NCBI RefSeq assembly: GCF_040545875.1
Contig: NZ_JBEPMR010000015.1
DNA: 64,000 nt
From: Faecalicatena_A orotica
GTDB taxonomy: Bacteria > Bacillota > Clostridia > Lachnospirales > Lachnospiraceae
Direction: 5' to 3' (one strand)
A program made the position numbers and the translations under genes. A model generated the notes under the pieces. The model searched no databases. It was not told where the DNA came from and saw only the letters and a list, made by a program, of their open reading frames with translations. Position 1 is the first letter of the stretch; every line of letters starts with the position of its first letter. This document shows, in pieces, positions 18,027-27,029 of this stretch.

Positions 18027-18866
18027 ATGAATAAAAAGGTTGGCTCAGATAAACTAAAAAAAGGAATTCTTTATATAGTGGCTGTCCTTTTAGCCGCTAT
18101 AACGTTTCTTCCATTAATTATAACCCTGCTTTCTTCCTTTAAGACAAATGAGGATATTCTCCTTGGTATGTTTTCACTGCCGAAAAAATGGGTGTTTAAC
18201 AACTATCCGAGTGCAGTTGAGACGGCAAATGCAATACGTTCGATCGGAAATTCACTTTTCGTTGCGGTTGCCACACTGATAGCTACCGTAATCATTGCGT
18301 TACCGGCTGCCTATGTACTGGCAAGGAAGCCTTATAAATATTTGAAAGGTGTATACTTCCTCTTTATGGCAGGGGTCATGGTCCCGGTACATAGTACGCT
18401 CGTTTCCATATCAAAGATATCCAGTTCTTTCGGAGCCAGAAACAGTTATTTTTTCCTGATCCTGATTTATGTCGCATTTAATCTGTCTCAGGCAATATTT
18501 TTGTTTACAGGTTATATCGGAAGTCTGGACAGAGGTTTGGACGAGGCGGCAAAGATTGACGGATGCGGTGACGGCAGAATGCTGATCAGCATAATGGCTC
18601 CGATATGTAAGCCGATCATCGCCACGGAAGCTATTTTAGTATTTATTTACGGATACAGTGAACTGATATTTTCATTGATTCTGATATCAGACAGTTCAAA
18701 GTATACAGTATCCAGAGCAATGCTTAATTTTACAAGCAACTATACTACCAGTTACGGCCCGCAGTTCGCATTTGTCATTATGTCAATGATTCCGATGCTG
18801 ATTATCTACTTACTGCTTCATGAAAAAGTGGAATCAGGAATTCTGGCAGGTGCTATCAAAGGGTAA
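18027..18866 (+). CDS. ABC sugar transporter permease (MalG/UgpE type)
   Basis: Second membrane subunit, 279 residues with six predicted helices. The EAA loop is DEAAKIDGCGDGRMLISIMA, close to the MalG consensus. The last residues SGILAGAIKG are the typical C-terminal tail of this group. AGAAAGGAGTTATGA stands before the ATG, 29 bases behind the partner permease. A GC-rich inverted sequence (GCCGGGCCCGG) follows at about 18892-18902, before the first fucosidase. Confidence 0.92.
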   Translation: MNKKVGSDKLKKGILYIVAVLLAAITFLPLIITLLSSFKTNEDILLGMFSLPKKWVFNNYPSAVETANAIRSIGNSLFVAVATLIATVIIALPAAYVLARKPYKYLKGVYFLFMAGVMVPVHSTLVSISKISSSFGARNSYFFLILIYVAFNLSQAIFLFTGYIGSLDRGLDEAAKIDGCGDGRMLISIMAPICKPIIATEAILVFIYGYSELIFSLILISDSSKYTVSRAMLNFTSNYTTSYGPQFAFVIMSMIPMLIIYLLLHEKVESGILAGAIKG

Positions 18867-18929
18867 ATACTTCTTCATCCCAGGTTCGAAAAAGCCGGGC
18901 CCGGGGTGTATAAATATGAGGATGGTGCT

Positions 18930-20393
18930 ATGAATAAAAAAGATTACTTAAAGCAGATAGAAGATGTAATTGCAAACGGTCCCTATGCCGATACATGGGA
19001 TTCACTCTGTGAACACCCAGTCCCTAAATGGTATGAAAAAGGCAAATTCGGTATTTTTATCCATTGGGGTGTCTACAGTGTGCCTGCATTTGGAAATGAG
19101 TGGTATCCGAGAAATATGTATGTCAAAGGTTCGAAAGAAAATCTCCATCATGAGAAAACATATGGGACCCTCGATAAGTTTGGCTATAAAGATTTTATAC
19201 CGATGTTCCGGGCAGAAAAATTTGATCCCCGGGAGTGGACGAAACTGTTTTTGGAGTCAGGGGCAAAGTTTGTTGTACCTGTTGCGGAGCACCACGACGG
19301 TTTCCAGATGTACGACAGCGATTTTTCTGACTGGAATGCAGTAAAGATGGGACCGGAAAGGAACGTACTGGAGGAATTAAGATGTGAGGCGGAAAAGGAA
19401 GGAATTGTATTTGGCGCATCTTCCCACCGCGCAGAGCACTACTGGTTTTTCAACGGCGGACGCCGGATTCCGGAATCAGATGTGAACAATACAGAGTATG
19501 AAGAATTATATGGGCCGGCGATGGGGGTTACCCGGGATATGAGCAATATATATGACAATCCCCCGTCAGAAGAATTTATGCAGGACTGGCTGGTCAGGAC
19601 ATGTGAGCTGGTTGACAGGTATCAGCCGAAGCTTCTCTTCTTTGACTGGTGGATCCAGCAGTATGCCTGGAAACCATATTTACGGAAATTTGCTGCCTAT
19701 TATTATAACAGGGCAGAGCAGTGGGGCGCAGAAGTAGCTATCGATGCGAAGTTTGATGCCTATGTTTATGGAAGTGCGGTCAATGATCTGGAGAGAGGAC
19801 AGCTGGATCATATTACCCCGGATTTCTGGCAGGATGATACATCTGTTGCGAAGAATTCCTGGGGATATACCGTGGGAAATGATTACAAAGACCCTTCTGA
19901 TATTGTACTTGATCTGGTGGATGTGGTAAGCAAAAACGGTGCGCTGCTTCTGAATATAGGACCGAAATCGGACGGAACCATCCCGGATGAAGATGCCCAT
20001 ATTTTGAAGGAAGTAGGAAAATGGCTGAAGGTGAACGGAGAGGCCATATATGGAACGAAGTACTGGAAGATATTCGGTGAGGGACCTACAGACGTTCCGG
20101 AAGGACATTTTACCGACACGACAGGAAAAAATTATACGTCCAGAGATATCCGGTTTACGAGCAGGGGAAACCATATCTATGCAATTGTAATGCGGTGGCC
20201 GGAAGATGGAAAGGTATCAATTGAATCTCTGGGAAATGACTACAAATATTTGAATTCAACCATCCGGGATATCCAGATACTCGGGACAGACCACCATCCG
20301 GAATTCAGCAGGAACAAAGAGCTGGACATCGTGAGCGGGTTACAGGTGGATGCCGGAAAGATGCCGGTTGTTTTGAAACTTACCATTGATTAA
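18930..20393 (+). CDS. GH29 alpha-L-fucosidase, first of three
   Basis: A retaining exo-fucosidase releasing L-fucose from glycans. The 487 residues show the family hallmarks GIFIHWGVYSVPAFGNEWY, FVVPVAEHHDGFQMY, SDWNAVKMGPERN and LLNIGPKSDGTIP. The catalytic nucleophile is most likely D239 in LLFFDWWIQQ. The motif is FFDWW, not the WxD form of the next two genes, so the active site surroundings differ. GTG 18906 in the same frame would add 8 residues, but GAGG lies 8 bases before ATG 18930. There is no signal peptide, so it acts inside the cell on imported sugar. It follows the permeases in the same direction. Confidence 0.92.
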   Translation: MNKKDYLKQIEDVIANGPYADTWDSLCEHPVPKWYEKGKFGIFIHWGVYSVPAFGNEWYPRNMYVKGSKENLHHEKTYGTLDKFGYKDFIPMFRAEKFDPREWTKLFLESGAKFVVPVAEHHDGFQMYDSDFSDWNAVKMGPERNVLEELRCEAEKEGIVFGASSHRAEHYWFFNGGRRIPESDVNNTEYEELYGPAMGVTRDMSNIYDNPPSEEFMQDWLVRTCELVDRYQPKLLFFDWWIQQYAWKPYLRKFAAYYYNRAEQWGAEVAIDAKFDAYVYGSAVNDLERGQLDHITPDFWQDDTSVAKNSWGYTVGNDYKDPSDIVLDLVDVVSKNGALLLNIGPKSDGTIPDEDAHILKEVGKWLKVNGEAIYGTKYWKIFGEGPTDVPEGHFTDTTGKNYTSRDIRFTSRGNHIYAIVMRWPEDGKVSIESLGNDYKYLNSTIRDIQILGTDHHPEFSRNKELDIVSGLQVDAGKMPVVLKLTID

Positions 20394-20420
20394 TGAGCGT
20401 ATTACATATGGAGGGTAATT

Positions 20421-21743
20421 ATGGCGGATAAGCGTTATACAGGAAGCTGGGAATCAATTCAGAAGCATGAAGTGCCAAAGTGGTATGATGATGCAAAATT
20501 TGGTATTTTTATTCATTGGGGAATCTATTCCGTTCCGGCATATGCGCCGCATACGTGGGAACTCGGGGATGCCCAGGTAACTGACTGGTTTTGCAACAAC
20601 CCCTATGCGGAGTGGTATTATAATTCTGTTAATGTGGGACGCGGGCCGGGTTATGAACATCATGTGGAAAAATACGGGGCGGATTTTAAATATGAAGACT
20701 TTATCCCCATGTGGAAAGCGGAAAACTGGAACCCGGATGAGTGGGCACGGATTTTTAAGAAGGCAGGTGCACAGTACGTCGTCCTGACGACAAAACATCA
20801 TGACGGTTTCTGCCTCTTCCCGAGTAAATATACGGATTTCAATTCTGTGAAAATGGGTCCGGAAAGAGATATTACCGGAGAACTGACTGATGCGGTCAGG
20901 AGTGCAGGCATCCGTATGGGATTATACTATTCAGGTCTGATTGACTGGCAGTTTGCAAATGACCCTATTTTTGATGATGATGACCTTTTTGGAACGGCAA
21001 GTCCTACTTATGCATATGCTGATTTTTCCTATAACCAGATGAAAGAACTCATTGATAAATATGAACCGAGTGTACTGTGGAACGATATCGGCTGGCCGAA
21101 GCAGAGCGAAGAGGCGATGCCATACCTGTTTGCACACTACTATAATAAGGTCAGAGACGGTGTAGTAAATGACCGTTTCAATGGAAAACACTATGATTTT
21201 CTGACAAAAGAATATCAGGTGGGGGAGATGGACAGGAGCCAGAAATGGGAAATGTGCCGCGGCATGGGATTATCCTTCGGATATAATGAAATTGAAGGGG
21301 ACGACCAGCTGATCACGGTGCCAAAGCTCGTTAACCTGCTTGTATCTACGGTAGCCAACAACGGAAACCTTTTACTTAACATAGGGCCAAAGGCAGACGG
21401 AACCATCCCGGCAGAACAGGTAAGAAGGTTGGAAATTCTGGGTGAATGGCTTTCGGTTAACGGGGTAGGAATTTTTGGAACCCACCCAAGTGACAGGGAA
21501 TCTGAGATTCGAGAAGACGGGATGGAACTTCACTATACAAGGAAAGATCATGTACTGTATGTTTTTGCAGATGGGCTGAAGGATGGAGTAAACGAATTCC
21601 TTATATCAGATTTTCACGGGAACCTCAGACCTCTTGATGAGCGCCTGCAGATTGAGACAATACCTGCCGGTGATGGGCTGCTTGTCAGGACAAAAAATTA
21701 TCAGGCCGGAATGTATGCTATCGGGCTGACATCAGAAGGATAA
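20421..21743 (+). CDS. GH29 alpha-L-fucosidase, second of three
   Basis: A cytoplasmic GH29 enzyme of 440 residues, 27 bases behind the first and preceded by GAGGG. Motifs: FGIFIHWGIYSVPAYAP, YVVLTTKHHDGFCLFPS, FNSVKMGPERD, LLLNIGPKADGTIP. The nucleophile is expected at D222 in VLWNDIGWP, nearly identical to the WND motif of the characterised Thermotoga enzyme. A C-terminal beta domain begins near 350. It is clearly a paralogue of the first gene and not a recent duplicate, so the linkage or aglycone preference probably differs. Confidence 0.93.
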   Translation: MADKRYTGSWESIQKHEVPKWYDDAKFGIFIHWGIYSVPAYAPHTWELGDAQVTDWFCNNPYAEWYYNSVNVGRGPGYEHHVEKYGADFKYEDFIPMWKAENWNPDEWARIFKKAGAQYVVLTTKHHDGFCLFPSKYTDFNSVKMGPERDITGELTDAVRSAGIRMGLYYSGLIDWQFANDPIFDDDDLFGTASPTYAYADFSYNQMKELIDKYEPSVLWNDIGWPKQSEEAMPYLFAHYYNKVRDGVVNDRFNGKHYDFLTKEYQVGEMDRSQKWEMCRGMGLSFGYNEIEGDDQLITVPKLVNLLVSTVANNGNLLLNIGPKADGTIPAEQVRRLEILGEWLSVNGVGIFGTHPSDRESEIREDGMELHYTRKDHVLYVFADGLKDGVNEFLISDFHGNLRPLDERLQIETIPAGDGLLVRTKNYQAGMYAIGLTSEG

Positions 21744-21784
21744 AATAGTATCTTAAAGCGGGTACTGTAAGTGCGGATATTTAC

Positions 21785-21806
21785 GGGACAAAATACGTTT
21801 TGTCCC
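21785..21806 (+). other. Intercistronic hairpin
   Basis: GGGACAAAA (21785-21793) and TTTTGTCCC (21798-21806) form a perfect 9-bp stem with a TACG loop in the 108-base gap before the third fucosidase. No T-run follows, so it more likely marks an RNA processing or stability site than a terminator. Confidence 0.55.
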
Positions 21807-21851
21807 AGTATTATATTCAGTTTAGTAGTAAAAGAGAGAGAGGACTAACAT

Positions 21852-23096
21852 ATGTATGACACAAAACAACAATGGTTTAAAGATGCTAAATATGGTTTGT
21901 TTATGCACTGGGGATTATATGCGCTGCTTGCCGGTGAATATAAAGGGGAAAAAACAGACCGTATTGCCGAGTGGATCATGAACTATCTGAACATACCAGT
22001 GGAAGAATACCGCAAATTAGCAAAGGAATTCAATCCGCAGAACTTTGACGCAGATGAAATCGTACGCAGGGCGAAAGAAGACTGGGGCATGAAATATCTG
22101 GTCTTCACCTCCAAACATCATGAGGGGTTCGCAATGTTCAAGTCAGAAACAACACCGTACAATTCTGTAGACGCATCTCCCTGCCACCGCGATTTTGTAA
22201 AAGAGCTGGCCGACGCCTGCCATAAATATGACATGAAATTTGGTTTGTATTATTCTCAGGCACAGGATTGGGATGACCCGGATGGGTTCATGCAGACAAA
22301 AGAAAACAGCCATAAAAATTTCCAGAGATATCTGGACGAAAAATGCAAACCGCAGCTTCGGGAAATATTAACACAGTACGGAGAAATTGCACTGCTCTGG
22401 TTTGACACACCTATGGGTATTACTAAGCAGCAGACGCAGGAACTGATTGATCTGGTAAAATCCTTACAGCCAAATTGCATTATCAGCGGCCGTGCGGGAA
22501 ACCATATGGGCGATTATATGACAACAGGAGATAATTTCATACCGAGACTTCCATACGAAGGAGACTGGGAAGTTCCGGCAACCCTGAATGACACATGGGG
22601 CTTCAATAAATACGATCACAACTGGAAAAAAGCAGATGACATCATCCGCCTGCTGCTGAAAATCAACAGCAGGGGAGGGAACTACCTGTTGAATATCGGT
22701 CCCGACGCCGACGGAAACGTGCCAAAAGAAAGCATTGAGATATTAAACGAAGTAGGAAAATATGTAAAAGAAAATGCAGAAGCAATCTATGGCACGAAAC
22801 GCGTGGCCCTGTACCATTACGAATTAGAGTGGGCACAGTTTACTTCAAAAGACTACAAACTATTCGTACATGTCCTTCAGCCCCGCATGCGCGTGGAAGT
22901 CATAAACATCGCTAATCAGGTGAAACGGGCATACATCGTCAGAGATGGAAGAGAACTTGAATTCACCGTAGGAAAAGTATGCGAAGGCGACGGATATATA
23001 GAAGTAGAACTTCCGGAAGATATGCAGGAACAAAAAAATTACGCAGTCTGTATTGAAATGGAAGAAAAAGAACCAATTTTCGAAGAAATCCAGTAA
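21852..23096 (+). CDS. GH29 alpha-L-fucosidase, third of three (divergent)
   Basis: 414 residues with GLFMHWGLYALLAGEY, FTSKHHEGFAMF and LLNIGPDADGNVP. In the substrate motif the usual HHDGF reads HHEGF. The nucleophile is most likely D185 in ALLWFDTPMG. The protein is shorter than its two neighbours and lacks the FNSVKMGPER segment, which becomes YNSVDASPCHRD, so it belongs to a different GH29 subgroup. It has no signal peptide. AGAGAGAGGA precedes the ATG. The unequal trio suggests that the cell handles several fucose linkages; that is inference. Confidence 0.9.
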   Translation: MYDTKQQWFKDAKYGLFMHWGLYALLAGEYKGEKTDRIAEWIMNYLNIPVEEYRKLAKEFNPQNFDADEIVRRAKEDWGMKYLVFTSKHHEGFAMFKSETTPYNSVDASPCHRDFVKELADACHKYDMKFGLYYSQAQDWDDPDGFMQTKENSHKNFQRYLDEKCKPQLREILTQYGEIALLWFDTPMGITKQQTQELIDLVKSLQPNCIISGRAGNHMGDYMTTGDNFIPRLPYEGDWEVPATLNDTWGFNKYDHNWKKADDIIRLLLKINSRGGNYLLNIGPDADGNVPKESIEILNEVGKYVKENAEAIYGTKRVALYHYELEWAQFTSKDYKLFVHVLQPRMRVEVINIANQVKRAYIVRDGRELEFTVGKVCEGDGYIEVELPEDMQEQKNYAVCIEMEEKEPIFEEIQ

Positions 23097-23166
23097 AAAA
23101 ATACTAATACGATGAATACCGCCGACAAATGCAAGAGTGCCAGTTGCATTCTCGTTAAGCCGTCTG

Positions 23167-23203
23167 ATCCGCAGGCCTTTTAGTCCTGCGGATTATTCAT
23201 GTT
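23167..23203 (+). terminator. Probable terminator of the fucosidase cluster
   Basis: ATCCGCAGG (23167-23175) pairs with CCTGCGGAT (23185-23193), followed by a broken T-rich tail. Another 7-bp hairpin (AATGCAA/TTGCATT) precedes it at about 23129-23152. The rest of 23097-23335 shows nothing I can name. Confidence 0.55.
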
Positions 23204-23335
23204 TTAACCTTTGTTTTGATAAAAAACTGTAATTTCGAAAAGACGCATCCGTGAGGAGCCATCCTCCCTCCCACAGAAAGCTGGTTTATCCAGACAGAAA
23301 GTTCGTATGCTTGGAGTGTTGGTCGGGCAGGCGTA

Positions 23336-23364
23336 TTGCGAAATCATTTTTTTGATTGTATAAT
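23336..23364 (+). promoter_or_regulatory. Promoter of the first LacI-type gene
   Basis: TTGCGA (23336-23341), 17 bases, TATAAT (23359-23364), followed by a short leader with AGGGGG before the start codon. Confidence 0.7.
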
Positions 23365-23397
23365 GGTGTATAGATTTATGGAGAATAGGGGGAAATG

Positions 23398-24432
23398 ATG
23401 GCTGTTACGATCAAGGATGTTGCCAGGGAGACGAATCTTGCGATATCGACTATTTCTAAATATATGAATGGGGGTAATGTGCGGGGTAAGAACCGTAAGC
23501 TGATAGAGGAAGCTGTGCAGCGGCTTGGGTACCGGCCGAATAATGCAGCCCGGGGGCTGAGGAGCTCCCGGAGTTTTTTAGTTGGCCTGATTCTGGACGG
23601 TTTGGATAATCAGTTTTTTTCACCCATTGCTTCTCAGATTACAGAGAGGCTGAATGAACAAGGATATCATGTTATTGTATGCTGCCATAGGGATAGTATT
23701 AAAAAGGCGAGGAAATCAGTAGATTTTATGCTGGAAAATCAGGTGGACGGAATGATTCTCCTTCCGCTTTCAAGTGATGAAGATTATTTGGAAAGTGCCA
23801 GAATAAATCGTGTTCCGGTTGTGACATTAGACCGGCTGGAGATGCCGGATTTTGATATGGTAGGAAGCAATGCAGCCGTTGGCAGCTATAATGCTGTTGA
23901 ATATCTGATACAGCAGGGGCACAGAAAGATTGCGGTCTTATCCGGGACGGATAAGAAGACGGGTGGACTGAAGGCCGGACAGGAGAGGCTGAAAGGATAC
24001 AAACGGGCGCTGGAGGACTATATGATTCCTTTGAAAGAAGAGTATATTGCCAGTGGCGATTTCAGCTTTTCATCGGGGTATGAAGGGATGAAACGGATAT
24101 GGCAGCTTAAGGACAGGCCCACTGCTATATTTATTTCTAATTACAATATGACACTAGGGGCAGTTACGCTGCTGCATAATCTTGGTATTGCGATCCCGGA
24201 AGAACTTTCTTTGGTATCATTTGATGATTTGGAATTTTCCGAATTATGCCAGCCGAACCTGACAGCAGTCAGGCAGCCGGCCGAAGAAATTGCAAAAGAA
24301 AGTGTGGATTTGCTGCTGAAAAGAATGCAGGGTGACTACACTAATTTTCCGGAATACAGGAAATTACCTGCAAAACTGTTTATCAGAGATTCTGTCAGGG
24401 CAATCAGCCGGAATGCAGAAACTGCCACTTAA
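23398..24432 (+). CDS. LacI/GalR-family transcriptional regulator
   Basis: 344 residues. The N-terminal helix-turn-helix reads TIKDVARETNLAISTISKYM, and the hinge helix region contains PNNAARGLRS. The periplasmic-binding-like effector domain (about 60-335) has VGLILDGLDNQFFSPIASQI, VPVVTLDRLEMPDFDMVGSN and LSLVSFDDLEFSELCQPNLT. It probably senses a sugar and controls the adjoining fucosidase cluster. ATG 23398 is 5 bases from AGGGGG; ATG 23395, one codon earlier, is nearly as likely. It has its own promoter and converges with the second LacI gene, 14 bases apart. Confidence 0.92.
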   Translation: MAVTIKDVARETNLAISTISKYMNGGNVRGKNRKLIEEAVQRLGYRPNNAARGLRSSRSFLVGLILDGLDNQFFSPIASQITERLNEQGYHVIVCCHRDSIKKARKSVDFMLENQVDGMILLPLSSDEDYLESARINRVPVVTLDRLEMPDFDMVGSNAAVGSYNAVEYLIQQGHRKIAVLSGTDKKTGGLKAGQERLKGYKRALEDYMIPLKEEYIASGDFSFSSGYEGMKRIWQLKDRPTAIFISNYNMTLGAVTLLHNLGIAIPEELSLVSFDDLEFSELCQPNLTAVRQPAEEIAKESVDLLLKRMQGDYTNFPEYRKLPAKLFIRDSVRAISRNAETAT

Positions 24433-24446
24433 TCAGGGGGAGGTTT

Positions 24447-25454
24447 TTAAGAAATATCCTTTACAGAATCACGCTCTATAAATTGTGCTTTCACATAGGA
24501 TACCTGAGGAAAATCTTCCCAGTCTCCCCTCATACGTTTCAAAAGCAGACGGCCGGCTTCCTTCCCGAGTGCTGGAAAGTCCTGCAGCATGACTGTGATA
24601 GGAGGGTGGATAGCTGAAAATATCTCGTCATCGTCAAAAGTAACCAGAGATAAATCATCCGGTATACGAAGGTCATACTTATGAAGCAGCTGAATACAGG
24701 CCATGATATAATAATAATTCAGTGAAAAAACAGCAGTGGGTCTCTCAGGGAGTTCCATCATTTTCTGAAAGAGCTGCAGGCCGGACTGGGCATTGTATGT
24801 CCCATTATAAACGATCTGGTGATCTTCTGATATGCCGTGCTCCAGACAAGCCTGGCGGAATCCCCTGATCCGTTCCATTGCAGTGTAGCTGTCTGCGGGA
24901 CCGCCGATAACACCGATTCTTTTATGTCCATGCTGTATAAGATAAAGAGTCATTTCATAGGCACTCTCATAATTGTTGGATGTTACAGAGTCGAGGGTAC
25001 ATGTCTTTAAAATCTGGTCGAGGAATATGCAAGGGATATTTGCCTCCTGCATCAGCTGTATAAGATTGCTTTTTTCTATATTTTCATCTACCATAATGCA
25101 GCCTTCAGTCTGAATGCTCAACAACTGCTGGTATGTTTCAGACTGGTCAGTCTTGGAGGGATTATAAGCCATCACAATGGTGGAATAATTGTGTTTTTGC
25201 ATATATTCTTCGATATAGGTGGTAATGGAACCCCAAAAATAATCACTGAAAGATGGCAGGAGAATTGTAATCGTATTACTCTTTTTGCTGCGAAGCCTCT
25301 GGGCACTCCTGTTTGGGATATATCCTAATTTTTTAATACTTGCTTCAATTGCCATTTTATTTTCAGGAGCAATTTTTTTCCCGTTTAAATATTTGGATAT
25401 GGTGGCCGGTGAAAGACCGGTGTCTTTTACGATGTCTTTAATTGTAGCACTCAT
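24447..25454 (-). CDS. LacI/GalR-family transcriptional regulator
   Basis: 335 residues with TIKDIVKDTGLSPATISKYL as DNA-binding motif and NRSAQRLRSKKS at the hinge. The effector domain contains ITILLPSFSDYFWGSITTYI, GCIMVDENIEKSN and LSLVTFDDDEIFSAIHPPIT. It shares overall layout with the convergent neighbour but differs throughout, so the two probably answer to different sugars. GGGAGGTCTTTAGA lies ahead of the ATG. TTTCGTTTCAAAT in its promoter region (about 25528-25540) could be its own operator. Its target could be the fucosidase cluster or the orphan cluster at 33 kb; the sequence does not decide. Confidence 0.92.
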   Translation of the reverse strand: MSATIKDIVKDTGLSPATISKYLNGKKIAPENKMAIEASIKKLGYIPNRSAQRLRSKKSNTITILLPSFSDYFWGSITTYIEEYMQKHNYSTIVMAYNPSKTDQSETYQQLLSIQTEGCIMVDENIEKSNLIQLMQEANIPCIFLDQILKTCTLDSVTSNNYESAYEMTLYLIQHGHKRIGVIGGPADSYTAMERIRGFRQACLEHGISEDHQIVYNGTYNAQSGLQLFQKMMELPERPTAVFSLNYYYIMACIQLLHKYDLRIPDDLSLVTFDDDEIFSAIHPPITVMLQDFPALGKEAGRLLLKRMRGDWEDFPQVSYVKAQFIERDSVKDIS

Positions 25455-25576
25455 TCTAAAGACCTCCCTTTTGCTTAGTCAAACCGAAAATTCACAATCC
25501 GTTTTGCTGCCTGCATTTAGTATAATATTTGAAACGAAAAAAATCAATCGAAGAAGTGAATCGTATGGACAATGCT

Positions 25577-25605
25577 ACTGTTTAAAACGTGCCGTGCACA
25601 GTAAC
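25577..25605 (+). repeat. Deletion derivative of the three-hairpin repeat
   Basis: The 29 bases begin ACTGTTTAAAACGTGCCGTGCA, like the left end of copy 1 (ACTGTTCAGACCGTGCCGTGCA at 329-350), and pass directly into CACAGTAAC, the right end of copy 1 (463-471). The middle is missing. Confidence 0.6.
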
Positions 25606-25634
25606 TGGACAATAATTTAAAGGAAGAGATAAAT

Positions 25635-25898
25635 ATGAATTTTACTTATATACTGAGATGCAATGATGGAAGTCTGTATACCGGCTGGACAAATGACCTT
25701 GAAAAGCGGCTGGGTGACCATAACGCAGGGAAGGGCGCTAAGTATACAAAGGGCAGGAGACCCGTGGAACTGGCCTATTATGAGATTTATGAGACAAAGG
25801 AAGAAGCAATGAAACGGGAATATGCAATCAAGCACCTTACCCGGGAGCAGAAGATGAATCTGCTCCATATGGGGAAAGGTAAGGATAAATGTGAATAA
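25635..25898 (+). CDS. GIY-YIG nuclease-fold protein, UPF0213/YhbQ type
   Basis: An 87-residue stand-alone GIY-YIG domain. The signature tyrosines appear in FTYILRCNDGSLYTGWTNDL (YIL...YTG), with the Arg of KRLGDHNAGKGAKYTKGR and the Glu-containing helix KEEAMKREYAIKHLTREQK. Members of this family have nuclease folds and are suggested to act in DNA repair or quality control; a defined role is not established. AAAGGAAGAGATAAAT precedes the ATG. It begins 30 bases after a repeat remnant and is probably monocistronic. Confidence 0.88.
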   Translation: MNFTYILRCNDGSLYTGWTNDLEKRLGDHNAGKGAKYTKGRRPVELAYYEIYETKEEAMKREYAIKHLTREQKMNLLHMGKGKDKCE

Positions 25899-25973
25899 AT
25901 AAAAATATTAACCAATCATACTTAAAACCATAAATATAAACTGCAGGCCGCTGTTTACAGATCTGCCTGCAAA

Positions 25974-26678
25974 TTAATTGCTTCTGTTCCGTACCTGTTG
26001 AATATAATCCTGAATATCCTCTTTCTTCAAGTGAAATTTCTGGTGTAGTTTTTCACAGACGGTGGATTCTCCATACCCGTCTTCAAGCAGGATTTCAACA
26101 AAAAGCAGGATATCATTACGGGTGACTTCTTTAGTGACTTTGTTGGTGACTTCTTTAGTGACTTTGTTAGTAACTTCTATGGTAACTTTATTTGTAACTT
26201 CTTCAGTAACCTCTTTAGTGATTTCTTTAGCAATTTCCTTAGTAGCCTTTTCCAGGTCCTCAGCCCATAATTCATGCAGTGCTTCGCACATTGATCTCGC
26301 CTCCTCCATTGCCGCGGGGTTAGCCCGCACTATTAAATCCATAGCAGCCTGATAGAGTCTGGAATCTTTATGCTTTTCATAGTCTTCAAACAGAACATTC
26401 AGATTCTGGTCAGGCTGTAAGTCTGTACGCAGACTGCCCAGCCATCGGTTCTCTTCCGGACTTTTATATTCGAAGATATTATGTCCCTTTAATAATCGGC
26501 CCATATTCTTTTTCAACGGTTCAGAACCATTTTTTTTAATGACCAGTGCATCAATCCTCATGGGCATCTTGTTTAATTCCAACTCGGAAAGAAAAATAAG
26601 ACGGTCAGCCTCCTCTCCAAAGTCAATCTGCATGGCGGCAATAAATGCCGGATGCCATTGCAGCCTTTTATCTGTCAT
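25974..26678 (-). CDS. PD-(D/E)XK nuclease/transposase-like protein with internal deletion
   Basis: 234 residues from ATG 26678, which has GGAGGTG well placed; an ATG 15 bases earlier overlaps that site and is rejected. The N-terminus (TDKRLQWHPAFIAAMQIDF) and core residues D43 (RIDALVIKK) and E70-x-K72 (FEYKSPE) are those of a Rpn-like PD-(D/E)XK family abundant in Lachnospiraceae. From memory, intact members have roughly 75-85 further residues between EYKSP and the ENxWLxxLR segment; here the two are joined directly, so the second half of the nuclease core is absent. The C-terminal third is a Thr/Val/Lys/Glu repeat (about 141-185) followed by a charged helical end. It is probably inactive as a nuclease. 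Confidence 0.7.
   Translation of the reverse strand: MTDKRLQWHPAFIAAMQIDFGEEADRLIFLSELELNKMPMRIDALVIKKNGSEPLKKNMGRLLKGHNIFEYKSPEENRWLGSLRTDLQPDQNLNVLFEDYEKHKDSRLYQAAMDLIVRANPAAMEEARSMCEALHELWAEDLEKATKEIAKEITKEVTEEVTNKVTIEVTNKVTKEVTNKVTKEVTRNDILLFVEILLEDGYGESTVCEKLHQKFHLKKEDIQDYIQQVRNRSN
26121..26245. repeat. 12-bp tandem repeat inside the PD-(D/E)XK gene
   Basis: About ten units of a degenerate 12-base motif (GTGACTTCTTTA / GTGACTTTGTTG on the plus strand) encode the alternation KEVT/NKVT on the minus strand. The near-identical units at 26122-26169 point to recent slippage or unequal exchange. Confidence 0.75.
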
Positions 26679-26693
26679 GTACTGCACCTCCAT

Positions 26694-27029
26694 TATAGCA
26701 TGTGAAATGTACGGAGTATATCTGTTTGTGACTTAAAAATGTGCATTACTGTTCGCTGATATGACTATTTCAGGTCATCTGGGAACAATAATCCACTGAC
26801 AGTCCTGTAAACAATAATCTTTTTTATCTGTTGCAGCTTTATTCAATTGTGAAATACAAATCTGGATTTTTTGACGAAAGTCAGAAAATATAATATTCCG
26901 GAAATAAAGATTTGTATGGTCAGAATACCATTTCGGAAAAACAATTTCAATGTGTTTATTGTTGAAAAATAGGGGTATATTGTTGATACTTTAGAAGTTA
27001 GATTTGTGGAAATGTATATTAGTTTATAA
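26694..27029. other. Gene-free stretch
   Basis: AT-rich intergenic DNA between the PD-(D/E)XK gene and the rubrerythrin terminator. Only a half-element CATTACTGTTCGC (about 26744-26756) resembling the hairpin-3 part of the repeat family was noticed. Confidence 0.5.

Noticed and set aside
26121..26245. Possible CRISPR-like array
   Set aside because: The 12-bp units are contiguous, without spacers, and code for a low-complexity protein tail.
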